NCBI RefSeq assembly: GCF_029504735.1
Contig: NZ_JAQFIP010000010.1
Coordinates: 85,940 to 149,939 of the forward strand
Direction of reading: 5' to 3'
DNA length: 64,000 nucleotides
From: Ereboglobus sp. PH5-10
GTDB taxonomy: Bacteria; Verrucomicrobiota; Verrucomicrobiia; Opitutales; Opitutaceae
A program made the translations under genes and the position numbers. Positions 52,280 to 61,903 of this stretch are shown here, one piece after another (positions within the stretch are counted from its first letter, which is position 1; the number at the start of each line of letters is the position of its first letter). The notes below the pieces were generated by a model. The model had not been told where the DNA came from, did not search any database, and saw only the letters and a list, made by a program, of their open reading frames with translations.

Positions 52280-53947
52280 ATGATCGACCCCCACGTCATA
52301 GGAATGGATTTCGGAACGGACTCCGTTCGCGCGCTGCTGGTGAACGCGCTCACCGGCGGGGAGGTTGACTCCACTGTTTTCAACTACCCGCGCTGGGGAG
52401 GGGGAATGTATTGCGACGCGCAAAAAACACAGTTTCGCCAGCATCCGCTGGATTACATTGAGGGCGTGGAAAGCGTCATCGGAACGCTCACGAAAAGGCA
52501 TCCCGAAATCGCGGGGCATGTGAGGGCGATCTGCGTGGACACCACGGCGAGCACCCCCTGCCTTGTGGACGCTGAGTGCCGTCCGCTCGCCCTGCGTCCG
52601 GAGTATGCCGAAAACCCCAACGCGATGTTTGTCCTGTGGAAGGATCACACGGGGGAAAAAGAGGCCGCCGAAATCACCGCCCTTTGCTCGGCGGGCCCGG
52701 TCAACTACGCGCGCCAATCCGGCAGCCACTACTCAGCCGAAAATTTCTGGTCCAAGATAACGCACATTTTCCGCGAGGAACCCGCGCTCAAAAAAGACGC
52801 GCGCTCGGCCATTGAACTTTGCGATTTCATCCCCGCGCTCCTTGCGGGAATCAGCGACATCAACGAACTGAAAAGAAGCCGCTGCACGATGGCCGGAAAA
52901 TGGCTGTGGTCGGAAAAATGGAACGGCTACCCGCCGTCGGCGTTCTTCGCCCGCCTCGATCCGAGCCTGCCGGAATTCGTCAGCCGCCTCGGCGAAAAAA
53001 ATTACACCTGCGACCATGCCGCCGGCGCCCTTTCGCCCGAATGGGCCGCGCGCCTCGCGCTTCCGGAGGGCATAAAAATCGGCGTCGGAAATGTTGACTC
53101 GCACTCCGGCGCGGTTGGCGCGGGCGTCGTCGATAAAATGCTGGTTCTCAACCTGGGAACCTCCGCCTGCTGCATGACGGTTGTGCCGCCCGCTGTCCTT
53201 GGCGACAGGTTTGTCGAGGGCGTCCACGGACAGGCGCACAGCCTCATCATTCCCGGACTTGTCGGAATCGAAACGGGCCTCTCCGCGTTCGGGGATGTCT
53301 ATGCATGGTTCCGGGATCTGCTTGCCTATCCGCTCACGGAAATACTCGCCAAAAGCAAACTGCTCGACGCGGACACCGCGCAAAAACTCATCGCCGAAAT
53401 CCGCGCCAACATTCTCCGCGAACTGGACGCCGCCGCCGCAACCACGCCCGGCGAAAACGCGCCCTTCGCCACCGACTGGCTGAACGGACGCCGCAGCCCC
53501 GCGCCCGACGCAGCCTTGTCCGGCGGCATCACGGGACTGCGGCTTTCCTCGACCGCGCCGCAACTCTACCGCGCGCTCGTCGAGGCGACAGCCTTTGCGA
53601 CAAGGGCCATCGTCGATCACCTCGCCGCCAACAACCTGGAAATCGACCACCTGGTCGCCGCCGGCGGCATCTCGCAAAAATCCCCCTTCGTCATGCAAAC
53701 GCTCTCCGATGTGCTGGGGCGCGAAATCCGCGTGACAGGCTGCCCCCACACCTGCGCCCTGGGCGCGGCGGTGTTTGCGTCCGTCGTTGCGGGCGTCCAT
53801 GGCAGCGTGGCCGCCGCGCAAAAAATACTCTGCAAACCCGCCGTCACCGTTTACCGGCCGGACATGCTCAAACACCGCGGCCATCTTCGCGGCTACGAGC
53901 GATACAAGACGGCTGACGCATTCACGAGAACCCTGGCAAAAAACTAA
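52280..53947 (+). CDS. FGGY-family ribulokinase-like carbohydrate kinase
   Basis: A 555-residue kinase of the FGGY family. The N-terminus VIGMDFGTDSVRALLVNALTGGEV matches L-ribulokinase (AraB), as does the long size (AraB is 560-570) and the tract NPNAMFVLWKDHTGEKEA. Nucleotide-site blocks are VLNLGTSACCM, GIKIGVGNVDSHSGAVGAG, and VAAGGISQKSPFVMQTLSDVLGREI. It would phosphorylate a ketopentose such as ribulose, feeding the epimerase just upstream and thus the pentose phosphate pathway. The exact sugar is inferred. Cytoplasmic. Confidence 0.88.
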   Translation: MIDPHVIGMDFGTDSVRALLVNALTGGEVDSTVFNYPRWGGGMYCDAQKTQFRQHPLDYIEGVESVIGTLTKRHPEIAGHVRAICVDTTASTPCLVDAECRPLALRPEYAENPNAMFVLWKDHTGEKEAAEITALCSAGPVNYARQSGSHYSAENFWSKITHIFREEPALKKDARSAIELCDFIPALLAGISDINELKRSRCTMAGKWLWSEKWNGYPPSAFFARLDPSLPEFVSRLGEKNYTCDHAAGALSPEWAARLALPEGIKIGVGNVDSHSGAVGAGVVDKMLVLNLGTSACCMTVVPPAVLGDRFVEGVHGQAHSLIIPGLVGIETGLSAFGDVYAWFRDLLAYPLTEILAKSKLLDADTAQKLIAEIRANILRELDAAAATTPGENAPFATDWLNGRRSPAPDAALSGGITGLRLSSTAPQLYRALVEATAFATRAIVDHLAANNLEIDHLVAAGGISQKSPFVMQTLSDVLGREIRVTGCPHTCALGAAVFASVVAGVHGSVAAAQKILCKPAVTVYRPDMLKHRGHLRGYERYKTADAFTRTLAKN

Positions 53948-53969
53948 AACCAACCTCCCGAAAAACATT

Positions 53970-55355
53970 ATGGAAAACAAAGCGAAAACCCTGCGCGAAC
54001 CCGCGCGTGAAACTCCCGTGCGCCGCTCGGTGGACGTCCTCGTTGTCGGCGGCGGCCCCGCCGGAATCATGGCGGCGCAAGCCGCCGCCGGCGAGGGCTT
54101 GCACGTGCTGCTGCTGGAAAACCGGAGCTTCCTTGGCGGCAACCTGACAATCGGTTTGCCCATACTGGCCTTCTTGAATTGCAAGGGCGAGCAGGTCATC
54201 AAGGGCCTGCCGCAAAAATTTATCGACCGTCTGCGCGAGCGCGGCGCGGCCAGCGAACACAAGCCCTGCAAAAATCACATGAGCCTGACGATCATCGACT
54301 CGGAGGAGGCAAAATCCGTCGCCCTTCAAACGATGGCGGACGCGGGCGTTGAGGTGCTGATGTATGCCCTGTGTGTGGACGCGATCATGGATGGAAACGA
54401 AATCAAAGGCGTCATCATCGAGAGCAAGGCGGGCCGCGAGGCGATCATGGCAAAGGTGATTATCGACTGCACCGGTGACGCCGATGTTGCCTTCCGCGCG
54501 GGTGTCGAATGCCGCAAGGGGGACAGTGACGGCGGCATGCAGCCGCCCACGCTAATGTTCTGCATGCGCGGTGTTGAAACTCAAAAACTCCGCGACGCCA
54601 TCGTCAACCATCCCGGGGAATACGACATGGACGTGATGCCGCCCGAGCAGTTTAGGGAGGGCAAATTCATAACCGTGGGCTTGCGTGGAAAAATCAAGCA
54701 GGCCCTTGCCGACGGTCTCAAAATTCCCGTGGCACGAACCATATTGATCACCGGCCTGGGCGACGACGAAATCTGGGTGAACATGTCGCGCGTGAGCGGC
54801 GTGGACTCCACCGACCCGGTCAGCAGCACCTTTGGCGAAATCGAGGCGCGCAAACAAAACAAGGAACTCGTCCGATACCTGAAAAAATACGTGCCCGGTT
54901 TTGAAAACGCCCGGCCTGAGAAAACCGCGCCCTTCCTCGGCATCCGCGAAAGCCGCGTCATCGTCGGAAAATACATCCTCACGAGCGACGACATCGTGAA
55001 CTGCCGCCGCTTCGACGACGCGATTGCGGTGGCGGGCTACCCGGTTGACATCCACCACGCCAAGGGCGCGGATTGCACGATGGAGTTTTGCGCGGACAGC
55101 TACGACATTCCCTACCGCTCGCTGCTTCCGGCAACTGTGGAAAACCTGCTGGTCGCCGGGCGCTGCTCCTCGATGAGTCACGAGGCGATGGCGTCCACCC
55201 GCGTTATGTCCACCTGCATGGCGTTGGGCGAGGCGGCGGGGCGGGCGGCAAGGATCGCCTTGCGCGGGGGCATGAAACCATCCGGCGTGAATGTTGCGGA
55301 AGTTCAAAAGGAACTCCTCGAAAAAGGCGCATACCTGCGCCCGTTGGCCCCGTGA
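53970..55355 (+). CDS. FAD-dependent oxidoreductase (first of two)
   Basis: A 461-residue flavoprotein of the FAD-dependent oxidoreductase family PF12831. The dinucleotide motif VDVLVVGGGPAGIMAAQAAAGEG is near 23-45; GGMQPPTLMF is around 190; the C-terminal FAD site reads YDIPYRSLLPATVENLLVAGRCSSMSHEAMASTRVMSTCMALGEAAG. No signal peptide. Start at 53970, 22 bp after the kinase stop. It is a paralogue of the gene at 56854-58233, on the other side of the MFS transporter. Substrate unknown; a hydroxy acid or sugar-derived compound is plausible from context. Confidence 0.87.
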   Translation: MENKAKTLREPARETPVRRSVDVLVVGGGPAGIMAAQAAAGEGLHVLLLENRSFLGGNLTIGLPILAFLNCKGEQVIKGLPQKFIDRLRERGAASEHKPCKNHMSLTIIDSEEAKSVALQTMADAGVEVLMYALCVDAIMDGNEIKGVIIESKAGREAIMAKVIIDCTGDADVAFRAGVECRKGDSDGGMQPPTLMFCMRGVETQKLRDAIVNHPGEYDMDVMPPEQFREGKFITVGLRGKIKQALADGLKIPVARTILITGLGDDEIWVNMSRVSGVDSTDPVSSTFGEIEARKQNKELVRYLKKYVPGFENARPEKTAPFLGIRESRVIVGKYILTSDDIVNCRRFDDAIAVAGYPVDIHHAKGADCTMEFCADSYDIPYRSLLPATVENLLVAGRCSSMSHEAMASTRVMSTCMALGEAAGRAARIALRGGMKPSGVNVAEVQKELLEKGAYLRPLAP

Positions 55356-55565
55356 ATATTCATTCAAGATAAAATATTGACCGCTTTTTTATTATGCCCT
55401 GCCTTGGGCTCGGACAGGAGCCAATTCTCCTGCCTCCGCTTAGTATCCCGCCGGACTCATCCCAACGCCATTTAGCCCATTCATGAAAACTCGTGTAGCG
55501 CGCAATCCGAAAACAACGGAGACCGATTTAATATAAACTGCAAAACTCAATCGTTGCCCAATTTT

Positions 55566-56813
55566 ATGCCCTTTCTAAAACCCTCGCTCCGCCGCTGGAT
55601 TATTGTCGCGATCATATTCGCGGCGATGGTGCTCAACTACATCGACCGGGTGACCATCTCCTTCCTCAAGGATGAAATCCAGACGATGTTTGGCCTCGAT
55701 AATTTCGGTTACGCGCTGATCGCCAACGTGTTTATTTTCTTTTACGCCATCATGTATCCCGTTTCCGGCTGGCTTATTGACCGATTCGGACACGGCGACG
55801 GCGTCCGGCGGTTTATGTTTGGCGGCATTCTGGTCTGGTCATCCGCCTGCATCGCGGCGGTGTTCACTCGCGTTGCCTGGACGTTTGGCGCCTGCCGCGC
55901 CGTCCTTGGCGCCGCCGAGCCGATGGCCTACGCCGCGCAGCTCCGCGCCGTCACGGAATGGTTTCCCAAGAAACTTCGCGCGACGGCCAACAGCCTTTGC
56001 GTTGCCGGCGGCACGATCGGCATGGTCATCGCCGCTCCGCTCCTCGTCGGCCTCAAGGAAACCTACGATTGGCGCGCCGCGTTTCTCGTTCCCGGTGTGC
56101 TCGGTATTGTCGTGGCGGTCCTGTGGTTTGCCTTTTACCGCAACCCGCCCGCGGATGTGCTCGCCGAAAACACCGGCGAGGCTTCCGCCGCGAAAGGCAC
56201 CGCGTTCACCTGGCCGCAACTCTGGAAAACCCGCACGCTCTGGGGCGTCATTCTCATTCGCTTCATCAGCGATCCCGTCTGGTATTTCTGCCTTTTCTGG
56301 CTTCCCGGCTACCTCAAGTCCGCCGGCCTAAGCGAGCAGCAAGTTGGCATGTTCGGATGGATTCCGTTTCTCTTTGCCGCGCTTGGCGGCATCGGCAGCG
56401 GCATTGTCTCCGACTTCATGGTGCGCTCCGGCATGGCGCCGCTTCGCGCCCGCAAAGTCCTCCTTACCGTCATGGCCATCGTCATGCCGGTCTTCGCGTT
56501 CACCCCGCACATCGCCAGCCCCGTTGTTGTCATCGCCATATTCAGCGTCGTGTGCGCCATCTGCCTGAGCTGGCTTTTCAACGTCCCCGTCATCCTGACC
56601 GAGACCTTTCCCACGCGCAACGTCAGCGGAGTGCTTGGCATCTCGGCAGGCTTTGGCGCCCTCGGCTCCGTGATCTTCAATCTCTTCGTAGGACGCGCGC
56701 TTGATACTGTCGGCCCCGTTCCCATCTTCGCCGTCATGGGCGGACTTCACTTGGTTGCCGTTGCCGTGCTTTGGACAATGGCGCGAAAAGAAAACCCGCC
56801 GTCCGCGCGTTAG
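55566..56813 (+). CDS. MFS transporter, anion:cation symporter type
   Basis: A 415-residue 12-helix MFS protein of the ACS family (hexuronate/glucarate-type). Motifs: LNYIDRVTISFLKDEIQ in helix 1, a Motif-A-like GWLIDRFGHGDGVRRFM in the loop 2-3, and FPKKLRATANSLCVAGGTIGMVIAAPLL in helix 4-5. The second half is standard (GGIGSGIVSDFMVRSG). ATG 55566 is used; a TTG at 55554 is possible. ACS members usually carry organic acids or sugar acids, so the locus may import a sugar acid or a polyol derivative. It stands between two FAD oxidoreductase paralogues, 210 bp after the first. Confidence 0.88.
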   Translation: MPFLKPSLRRWIIVAIIFAAMVLNYIDRVTISFLKDEIQTMFGLDNFGYALIANVFIFFYAIMYPVSGWLIDRFGHGDGVRRFMFGGILVWSSACIAAVFTRVAWTFGACRAVLGAAEPMAYAAQLRAVTEWFPKKLRATANSLCVAGGTIGMVIAAPLLVGLKETYDWRAAFLVPGVLGIVVAVLWFAFYRNPPADVLAENTGEASAAKGTAFTWPQLWKTRTLWGVILIRFISDPVWYFCLFWLPGYLKSAGLSEQQVGMFGWIPFLFAALGGIGSGIVSDFMVRSGMAPLRARKVLLTVMAIVMPVFAFTPHIASPVVVIAIFSVVCAICLSWLFNVPVILTETFPTRNVSGVLGISAGFGALGSVIFNLFVGRALDTVGPVPIFAVMGGLHLVAVAVLWTMARKENPPSAR

Positions 56814-56853
56814 TTTATAATTTGTATATATAACTCATTAAAATAATATTATC

Positions 56854-58233
56854 ATGAAAACCGAAAACAATACGATTATCGAACAGTCAAGGGAAACGCC
56901 AATATACAAGGAGACAGACGTGCTGGTCGTCGGCGGAGGCCCCGCCGGCATCATGGCCGCGCTGGGCGCGGCGGAGGGCGGACAGCGCGTGACGCTTGTC
57001 GAGGGGCTCAGCCATGTGGGGGGCAATCTCACCACCGGGCTTCCCATCCTCGGGTTTCTCAGCCAGAAGCAGGAGTTGATTATAAAAGGCCTGCCGCAAA
57101 AACTCATGGAGCGGCTCAAGGCGAAGGGCGCGGCCAGCGAGCACCAAGCCTGCCCGCTGCATGTCAGCCTCACAATCATCGACCCGGAGGCCGTCAAGAC
57201 CGAGGCGATGAACATGCTTCTCGAGGCGGGCGTGGAGATTCTCCTGCACATGATGTTTGCCGATGCGATTGTGGAGGACGGCAAAATCAAGGGATGCGTT
57301 TTCCAGGGCAAGGCGCGTCGCGAGGCGATTCTTGCCAAACAGGTGATTGATTGCACGGGGGACGGCGACGTGGCTTTCCTCGCGGGCGCGCCTTGCGAGA
57401 AGGGCGACGACAAGGGCGGCATGCAGCCACCGACGCTCATGTTCCGCCTCGACAGCGTGGACACCGACAAGCTCCGCAACAGCATTGCCGGGCAACCGGG
57501 CTCGTATCAGATGGACTTCATCCCTCCGGATTATTTTGGAAAAAACAGCCGCTTCATCACGGTCGGCTTGCGCAACTTGATAGAAAAAGCCCGCGCTGAA
57601 GGCGTGCAGATTCCGACTGATCGCACGATTATTATAACCGGCATCAGGAAAGGCGAGGCGTGGATCAACATGACGCGCGTCAAGGACATCGACGGCTCCG
57701 ACCCGCACAGCCTCACCGACGGCGAGATCACCGCGCGCAAACAAATCGACGGCATCGTTAAATACCTGACCGGTTATGTGCCCGGCTTTGAGAACGCATG
57801 GTTGTCCAACACCGCGCCATTTCTCGGCATTCGCGAGTCCCGTCGCGTGGTGTGCAATTACATGTTGAATCGCGACGATCTCCTGAACTGCGGCAAGTTT
57901 GACGACGCGATCGCCGTAGGCAGCTATCCGATTGATATTCACCGGCCAAACGACAACGACTGCACGCTCGAATGGTGCGGCGATTGTTATGACATTCCCT
58001 ACCGCTCGCTCGTGCCGCAAAAGATCGAGAACCTCTTCATCGCGGGTCGCTGCATAGGCACGACGCACGAGGCCATGGCCGCCACGCGCGTGATGTCCAC
58101 CTGCATGGCGGTCGGCGAGGCCGCCGGTCGCGCCGCCGCAATGTGCGCCGCCGGGGGAATCGCGCCGGCGTCGCTCGATGTTAAAAAATTACGCGAAAAA
58201 TTACAGTCAAGCGGAGCCTATTTGCGCGCGTAA
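56854..58233 (+). CDS. FAD-dependent oxidoreductase (second of two)
   Basis: A 459-residue paralogue of the protein at 53970-55355, with the same blocks in the same order: TDVLVVGGGPAGIMAALGAAEGGQ, KGGMQPPTLMFRLDS, and YDIPYRSLVPQKIENLFIAGRCIGTTHEAMAATRVMSTCMAVGEAAGRAA. Strong overall similarity suggests an old duplication. It begins 40 bp after the MFS gene behind an unusually AT-rich leader (56814-56853). Likely one transcript with the transporter. Substrate unknown. Confidence 0.87.
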   Translation: MKTENNTIIEQSRETPIYKETDVLVVGGGPAGIMAALGAAEGGQRVTLVEGLSHVGGNLTTGLPILGFLSQKQELIIKGLPQKLMERLKAKGAASEHQACPLHVSLTIIDPEAVKTEAMNMLLEAGVEILLHMMFADAIVEDGKIKGCVFQGKARREAILAKQVIDCTGDGDVAFLAGAPCEKGDDKGGMQPPTLMFRLDSVDTDKLRNSIAGQPGSYQMDFIPPDYFGKNSRFITVGLRNLIEKARAEGVQIPTDRTIIITGIRKGEAWINMTRVKDIDGSDPHSLTDGEITARKQIDGIVKYLTGYVPGFENAWLSNTAPFLGIRESRRVVCNYMLNRDDLLNCGKFDDAIAVGSYPIDIHRPNDNDCTLEWCGDCYDIPYRSLVPQKIENLFIAGRCIGTTHEAMAATRVMSTCMAVGEAAGRAAAMCAAGGIAPASLDVKKLREKLQSSGAYLRA

Positions 58234-58274
58234 TAACAAGGCGGGTGTTCTTAAATTTATATATACTAGAAAAT

Positions 58275-60179
58275 ATGAAGCAGCATAACCGTCCCGGTTT
58301 TTTTCGCGTTTATTTTGCGATAGCGACATGCGCGCTTTTGCTTTCCCCGGCTCATGCCGACTCCAATCTGGATGACAAAACACTGACATTCCAAAACGGC
58401 CTTGATAACTACTCGGGCGCGATGGAGATCGGCATCGACCAGGGAAATCCGGGCGTGCTCGGCAACAAGGCAAACAACCTTTGGATCGAGCGGCATGAAA
58501 GCAAGGGCGAGCAACTGAAGACGAAGCAGGCGCTGGTTCGTTTTGATAATATTTTCGGTTCGGGAGCCTCGCAAATTCCTCTCGGCGCAAAAATTTCCAA
58601 GGCGACATTGCGCCTCAATGTGGGCTCGAAAAAGGACGCGATAACTTATCACCGGATATTTCTCAGCCGCATGCTCGTGCCGTGGGGGAAGGATGCAGCG
58701 TGGAAATACAAGGCGTGGGGTGACGATGGAATCCAATACGATGGACGCGAGGCAGTCGCCGCTCCCGACGCGCTCTTTGTCCCCAATCTCAACAACACCG
58801 CCTACGAGATTGATGTCACCGAGTCGCTGCGCGCGTGGGCGGGCGGGCAGCCGAACAACGGCTGGGTTTTATATTCAACACGCACGCACCATGTGCCGGC
58901 GGCCTTTATCACGTCACGGGTGGACAGGCGGGAATTGCGTCCACTGCTCCGCGTCACCTACGACGCCAATCCGTCCAATATCGCGCCCGAGGCGACAAAC
59001 CTTTCCTCGACGCATGCAAACGCGACCACCGCCACGCTTTCCCTGCGTGTGACTGACTCCAACAAGGACGCCCTGAGTGTCGCATTTTACGGACGCAAAC
59101 AGGCCGCCGCCGCGGATGACTTTCAGATTATTCTCCTTCCCGACACGCAATATTACACAAACGAGCGGCTCGGCGGGAAATCGGAAATGTTTGACGCCCA
59201 GACGGAATGGATCGCCCGAAATGCCAGGGCGCGCAACATAGCCGGCGTGCTCCATCTCGGGGACATCACGGACCACGGGGATATTCATGAAGATCAATGG
59301 AAACTTGCCCGCCGGGCGCTCTATAAACTTGAGGATTCAAAACTGAGCGGCCTGCCCGAGGGTGTTCCCTATTGCCTGGCCGTCGGCAATCACGATCAGC
59401 GTTATCCCGGCCCCGACGGAAAAATCAATAAGGATGGCCCGGCGAAACTGTTTAACAAGTATTTCGGCGTGAATCATTTTAAGGGGAAAAGTTATTACGG
59501 CGGAAACTACGGCGATAATAATAACAATCACTACACGCTGTTTGAATCAGGCGGAACGAAGATTGTCGTGCTCAGCTTGGAATTCGGTCGCCTCAGAAAG
59601 GATTCCGGAATCCTCAAGTGGGCCGGTGAAGTTTTGGCCAAGCATGCGGATCGCCATGCAATCGTGATTACGCACGCGACGCTTTTCCCCGGAATCCCGG
59701 GCGAATTTCAGGAGGATGGTGAGGCCGTTTATGCCGCGTTAAAATCGCACAAAAACCTCATGCTCATCGTGGGCGGACACACAACGGGCGAGGGGCATCG
59801 CACGGACACTTGCAACGGCTCCGTGACGCATTCCATCGTTCAGGACTTTCAGTTTGATGAAAACGGCGGCGCGGGGTTTCTCGGCGTGCTTACTTTTTCG
59901 CCGCGCACCAACGAAATCCGCGTGGCCACCTATTCGCCCTACACAGGCAAATCGCGCACGGATCCCGCGGCGCAATACACGCTTGCCTACGATTTTGGGA
60001 CCAAGATCGAACCCTTCAAAAAACTCGCCACAGTGAAGGCCGAATCAGGAGCCGGGGCGAAATACAATTGGAAGGGCAGGGCGGCCAACTCGGTGTATGA
60101 ATGGTATGCCGAGATTTCGGATGCCAGAAAGACAACCCGCACCGAACTCCAGTCATTCATTCACGCTTCGGTGAAATAA
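58275..60179 (+). CDS. secreted metallophosphoesterase with N-terminal DNRLRE/CBM96-like domain
   Basis: A 634-residue exported protein. Start at 58275 (MKQHNRPGFFRVYFAIATCALLLSPAHA) gives a clear Sec signal. Residues 30-225 form a CBM96/DNRLRE-type jelly-roll (KQALVRFDNIFG, WKYKAWGDDGIQ, YEIDVTESLRAWAGGQPNNGWVLYS). A calcineurin-like phosphatase domain follows from about 285: LLPDTQYYT, VLHLGDITDHGD, AVGNHDQRYPG and GGHTTGEGHR carry the two-metal Asp, His and Asn ligands. The natural substrate is unknown. It ends the LacI-linked cluster and the chromosomal part before the tRNA fragment. Confidence 0.85.
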   Translation: MKQHNRPGFFRVYFAIATCALLLSPAHADSNLDDKTLTFQNGLDNYSGAMEIGIDQGNPGVLGNKANNLWIERHESKGEQLKTKQALVRFDNIFGSGASQIPLGAKISKATLRLNVGSKKDAITYHRIFLSRMLVPWGKDAAWKYKAWGDDGIQYDGREAVAAPDALFVPNLNNTAYEIDVTESLRAWAGGQPNNGWVLYSTRTHHVPAAFITSRVDRRELRPLLRVTYDANPSNIAPEATNLSSTHANATTATLSLRVTDSNKDALSVAFYGRKQAAAADDFQIILLPDTQYYTNERLGGKSEMFDAQTEWIARNARARNIAGVLHLGDITDHGDIHEDQWKLARRALYKLEDSKLSGLPEGVPYCLAVGNHDQRYPGPDGKINKDGPAKLFNKYFGVNHFKGKSYYGGNYGDNNNNHYTLFESGGTKIVVLSLEFGRLRKDSGILKWAGEVLAKHADRHAIVITHATLFPGIPGEFQEDGEAVYAALKSHKNLMLIVGGHTTGEGHRTDTCNGSVTHSIVQDFQFDENGGAGFLGVLTFSPRTNEIRVATYSPYTGKSRTDPAAQYTLAYDFGTKIEPFKKLATVKAESGAGAKYNWKGRAANSVYEWYAEISDARKTTRTELQSFIHASVK

Positions 60180-60319
60180 AGAAAACTCGTTGAGGAAGGC
60201 CCAAGGTCAAATCCCCCTTCGGGCGGCGACTTTGCGGGTCTCTACCGTCTCACGGGAAATGATGTGTGGCGGGGGCAAGGGAGGGAGCCGTAAGGGGGCG
60301 GTCACTTTTTTAATGGGGC
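60180..60319. other. spacer before the tRNA-Asn fragment
   Basis: Non-coding. No gene, hairpin or repeat stands out. It leads into the tRNA terminator on the minus strand. Confidence 0.4.
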
Positions 60320-60357
60320 AAAAAAAGACCTCAAAAACTTGTGCGAGTCTTTGAGGT
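60320..60357 (-). terminator. terminator of the interrupted tRNA-Asn gene
   Basis: Stem ACCTCAAA (60328-60335) / TTTGAGGT (60350-60357), followed on the minus strand by seven T. It lies just past the CCA end of the tRNA fragment at 60363, so it is the original tRNA terminator. Confidence 0.75.
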
Positions 60358-60362
60358 TAAAG

Positions 60363-60407
60363 TGGCTGCCCGGGCTGGGGTCGAACCAGCGACCAAGTGA
60401 TTAACAG
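60363..60407 (-). pseudogene. 3' fragment of tRNA-Asn(GTT), integration site remnant
   Basis: Reading the minus strand from 60407: C32, U33, anticodon GTT, AA, a 3' anticodon-stem strand TCACT, a five-base variable loop TGGTC, a full T-arm GCTGG-TTCGACC-CCAGC, the acceptor strand CCGGGCA, discriminator G and CCA. The 5' half (D-arm, 5' acceptor) is missing upstream. This is the duplicated 3' end left by integration into a tRNA-Asn gene; the intact copy should lie at the far end of the island, to the right of the window. Confidence 0.85.
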
Positions 60408-60418
60408 TTTTTTGTTAA
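60401..60418. other. probable attachment-site core
   Basis: TTAACA (60401-60406) and TGTTAA (60413-60418) are perfect inverted arms around a 6-bp centre, straddling the point where tRNA identity ends in the anticodon loop. This layout is that of a tyrosine-recombinase core site. Confidence 0.6.
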
Positions 60419-60517
60419 AGCGTCATATTTTTGTCCTTATTTGTCCCTTTACTTCCGTATTTACGTCATTATGTTAGAGGGGAAATGATTTGTAACTTAT
60501 AAGACACTTACGGATAA

Positions 60518-61828
60518 ATGAAGACACGTGTGGACAGAAAAAGTGGCCGAAAAGTGGCCGAAATTAAACCTAGAGCACGGAATGATCCCTCGAAGACAAA
60601 TCCGAGCTACTGGCGTTCGCGACTCGTCAAACAACACGGATCGCCGGACTACTCTGCCCGCGTGCAACATGCCGGACGGCGTGAATGGTTCAATACGAGA
60701 TCAGGTAATGCTGAGGTCGCGGCGGTGCGTGCGTCCGAGTTTTATTGCGATGTCGTCTTGATGGGCTGGGCGGCTGCTACTGAAAAACACCGTCCGAAGG
60801 CTGTCGCCAAAACCAAGGTCTGCACTGTCGGCGAGTTTGTCGCCGATGTAGAGGCGCACAGCCATATTAAGCCAATTACCGTCCGTCGTTACGCCGTGAA
60901 GCTTCGCAAAATTATTTCCGACGTGGCGGAGCTCGAAAAGGGGATGAAGAAAAAAGCGAAGCTTAAAAAATTCGACTACGTCCACGGTGGCCGCGTGGAA
61001 TGGCTCGGAAGAATCAACTCGCAGCCACTCGACGTGCTGACGCCAGAGAAGGTCAGCGAATGGCGCAACGATTACGTTGCCAAGGCCGGATCCGATCCAT
61101 TGAAGCGTAAATCAGCCGAACGTTCCGCGGCCTCCTACCTGCGGTGCTGCAAGGCTCTGTTTGCCCCCGATGTGTTGCGAGTGCTCTCCGTGACCATGCC
61201 TCCAAATCCGTTCGCAGGAGTGAAGGTCAAGGATCCCGGCCCGCAGCGTTATCGCAGCGACATCAATCCGGAGTGGCTTTTGACGGCTGCGGTGCGCGAA
61301 TTGAAACCGGAGCAGCCACAAGCGTTTCTCGGTCTTGTGCTTTGTTTGTGGGGTGGGTTGCGACGCAAGGAGGCGGACACTCTCACCTGGGCTCAGGTTG
61401 ATCTTGTCAATGGCCAAATACACATTCGCCGCACTGCGCATTTTGAGCCGAAGACGGAGGAGTCGCAGCGCAGTGTGGACATTCCCCAAGCTGCCGTGGA
61501 TATCCTTCGCTCCTATATGGGGAATTCGCCGTTTGTGATGGAAGGCGGTGATTCCAGGCCGGGCGCGACTTACGATTATTACCGTTGCGATGGCACTTGG
61601 CGCGTTCTGATCGACTGGTTGAAGACGAAGGGAATCACACAGCAAAAGGCAATTCATTCATTGCGCAAGGAAAGCGGCTCGCTGATTGCCTCGGCCTTTG
61701 GGATTGAGGCGGCGCGGTATCATTTGGGACACCGCAGCATCAAAACCACCTCCGCTCACTACGTGAGCAAACGCAAGCGGATCGAGGTGAACATCGGCGG
61801 CGGTGAGCCTCCGGGCGTTTCGGATTGA
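60518..61828 (+). CDS. int: tyrosine recombinase/integrase
   Basis: A 436-residue phage-type integrase. An N-terminal DNA-binding segment (residues 1-100, basic) and a SAM-like core-binding domain (about 103-225, TVGEFVADVEAH onward) precede the catalytic domain. Catalytic residues are complete: R282 in WGGLRRKEADTL, K312 in the beta-hairpin, H380 and R383 in IHSLRKESGS, H405 in LGHRSIKTT, and Y415 in SAHYV. It lies 111 bp from the tRNA-Asn fragment and should have catalysed the insertion. Upstream DNA is AT-rich. Intact, so the island may still excise. Confidence 0.92.
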   Translation: MKTRVDRKSGRKVAEIKPRARNDPSKTNPSYWRSRLVKQHGSPDYSARVQHAGRREWFNTRSGNAEVAAVRASEFYCDVVLMGWAAATEKHRPKAVAKTKVCTVGEFVADVEAHSHIKPITVRRYAVKLRKIISDVAELEKGMKKKAKLKKFDYVHGGRVEWLGRINSQPLDVLTPEKVSEWRNDYVAKAGSDPLKRKSAERSAASYLRCCKALFAPDVLRVLSVTMPPNPFAGVKVKDPGPQRYRSDINPEWLLTAAVRELKPEQPQAFLGLVLCLWGGLRRKEADTLTWAQVDLVNGQIHIRRTAHFEPKTEESQRSVDIPQAAVDILRSYMGNSPFVMEGGDSRPGATYDYYRCDGTWRVLIDWLKTKGITQQKAIHSLRKESGSLIASAFGIEAARYHLGHRSIKTTSAHYVSKRKRIEVNIGGGEPPGVSD

Positions 61829-61903
61829 GGACAGCTTCAATGGAGGATGGGTAATTATCTTGCATGGGATTTATGGATGCAATTGATGAAATTTGACTGT
61901 TTT

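Noticed and set aside
60363..60480. An intact tRNA-Asn gene
   Set aside because: Only bases 32 to 76 are present. The D-arm and the 5' acceptor strand are missing from the AT-rich DNA upstream.
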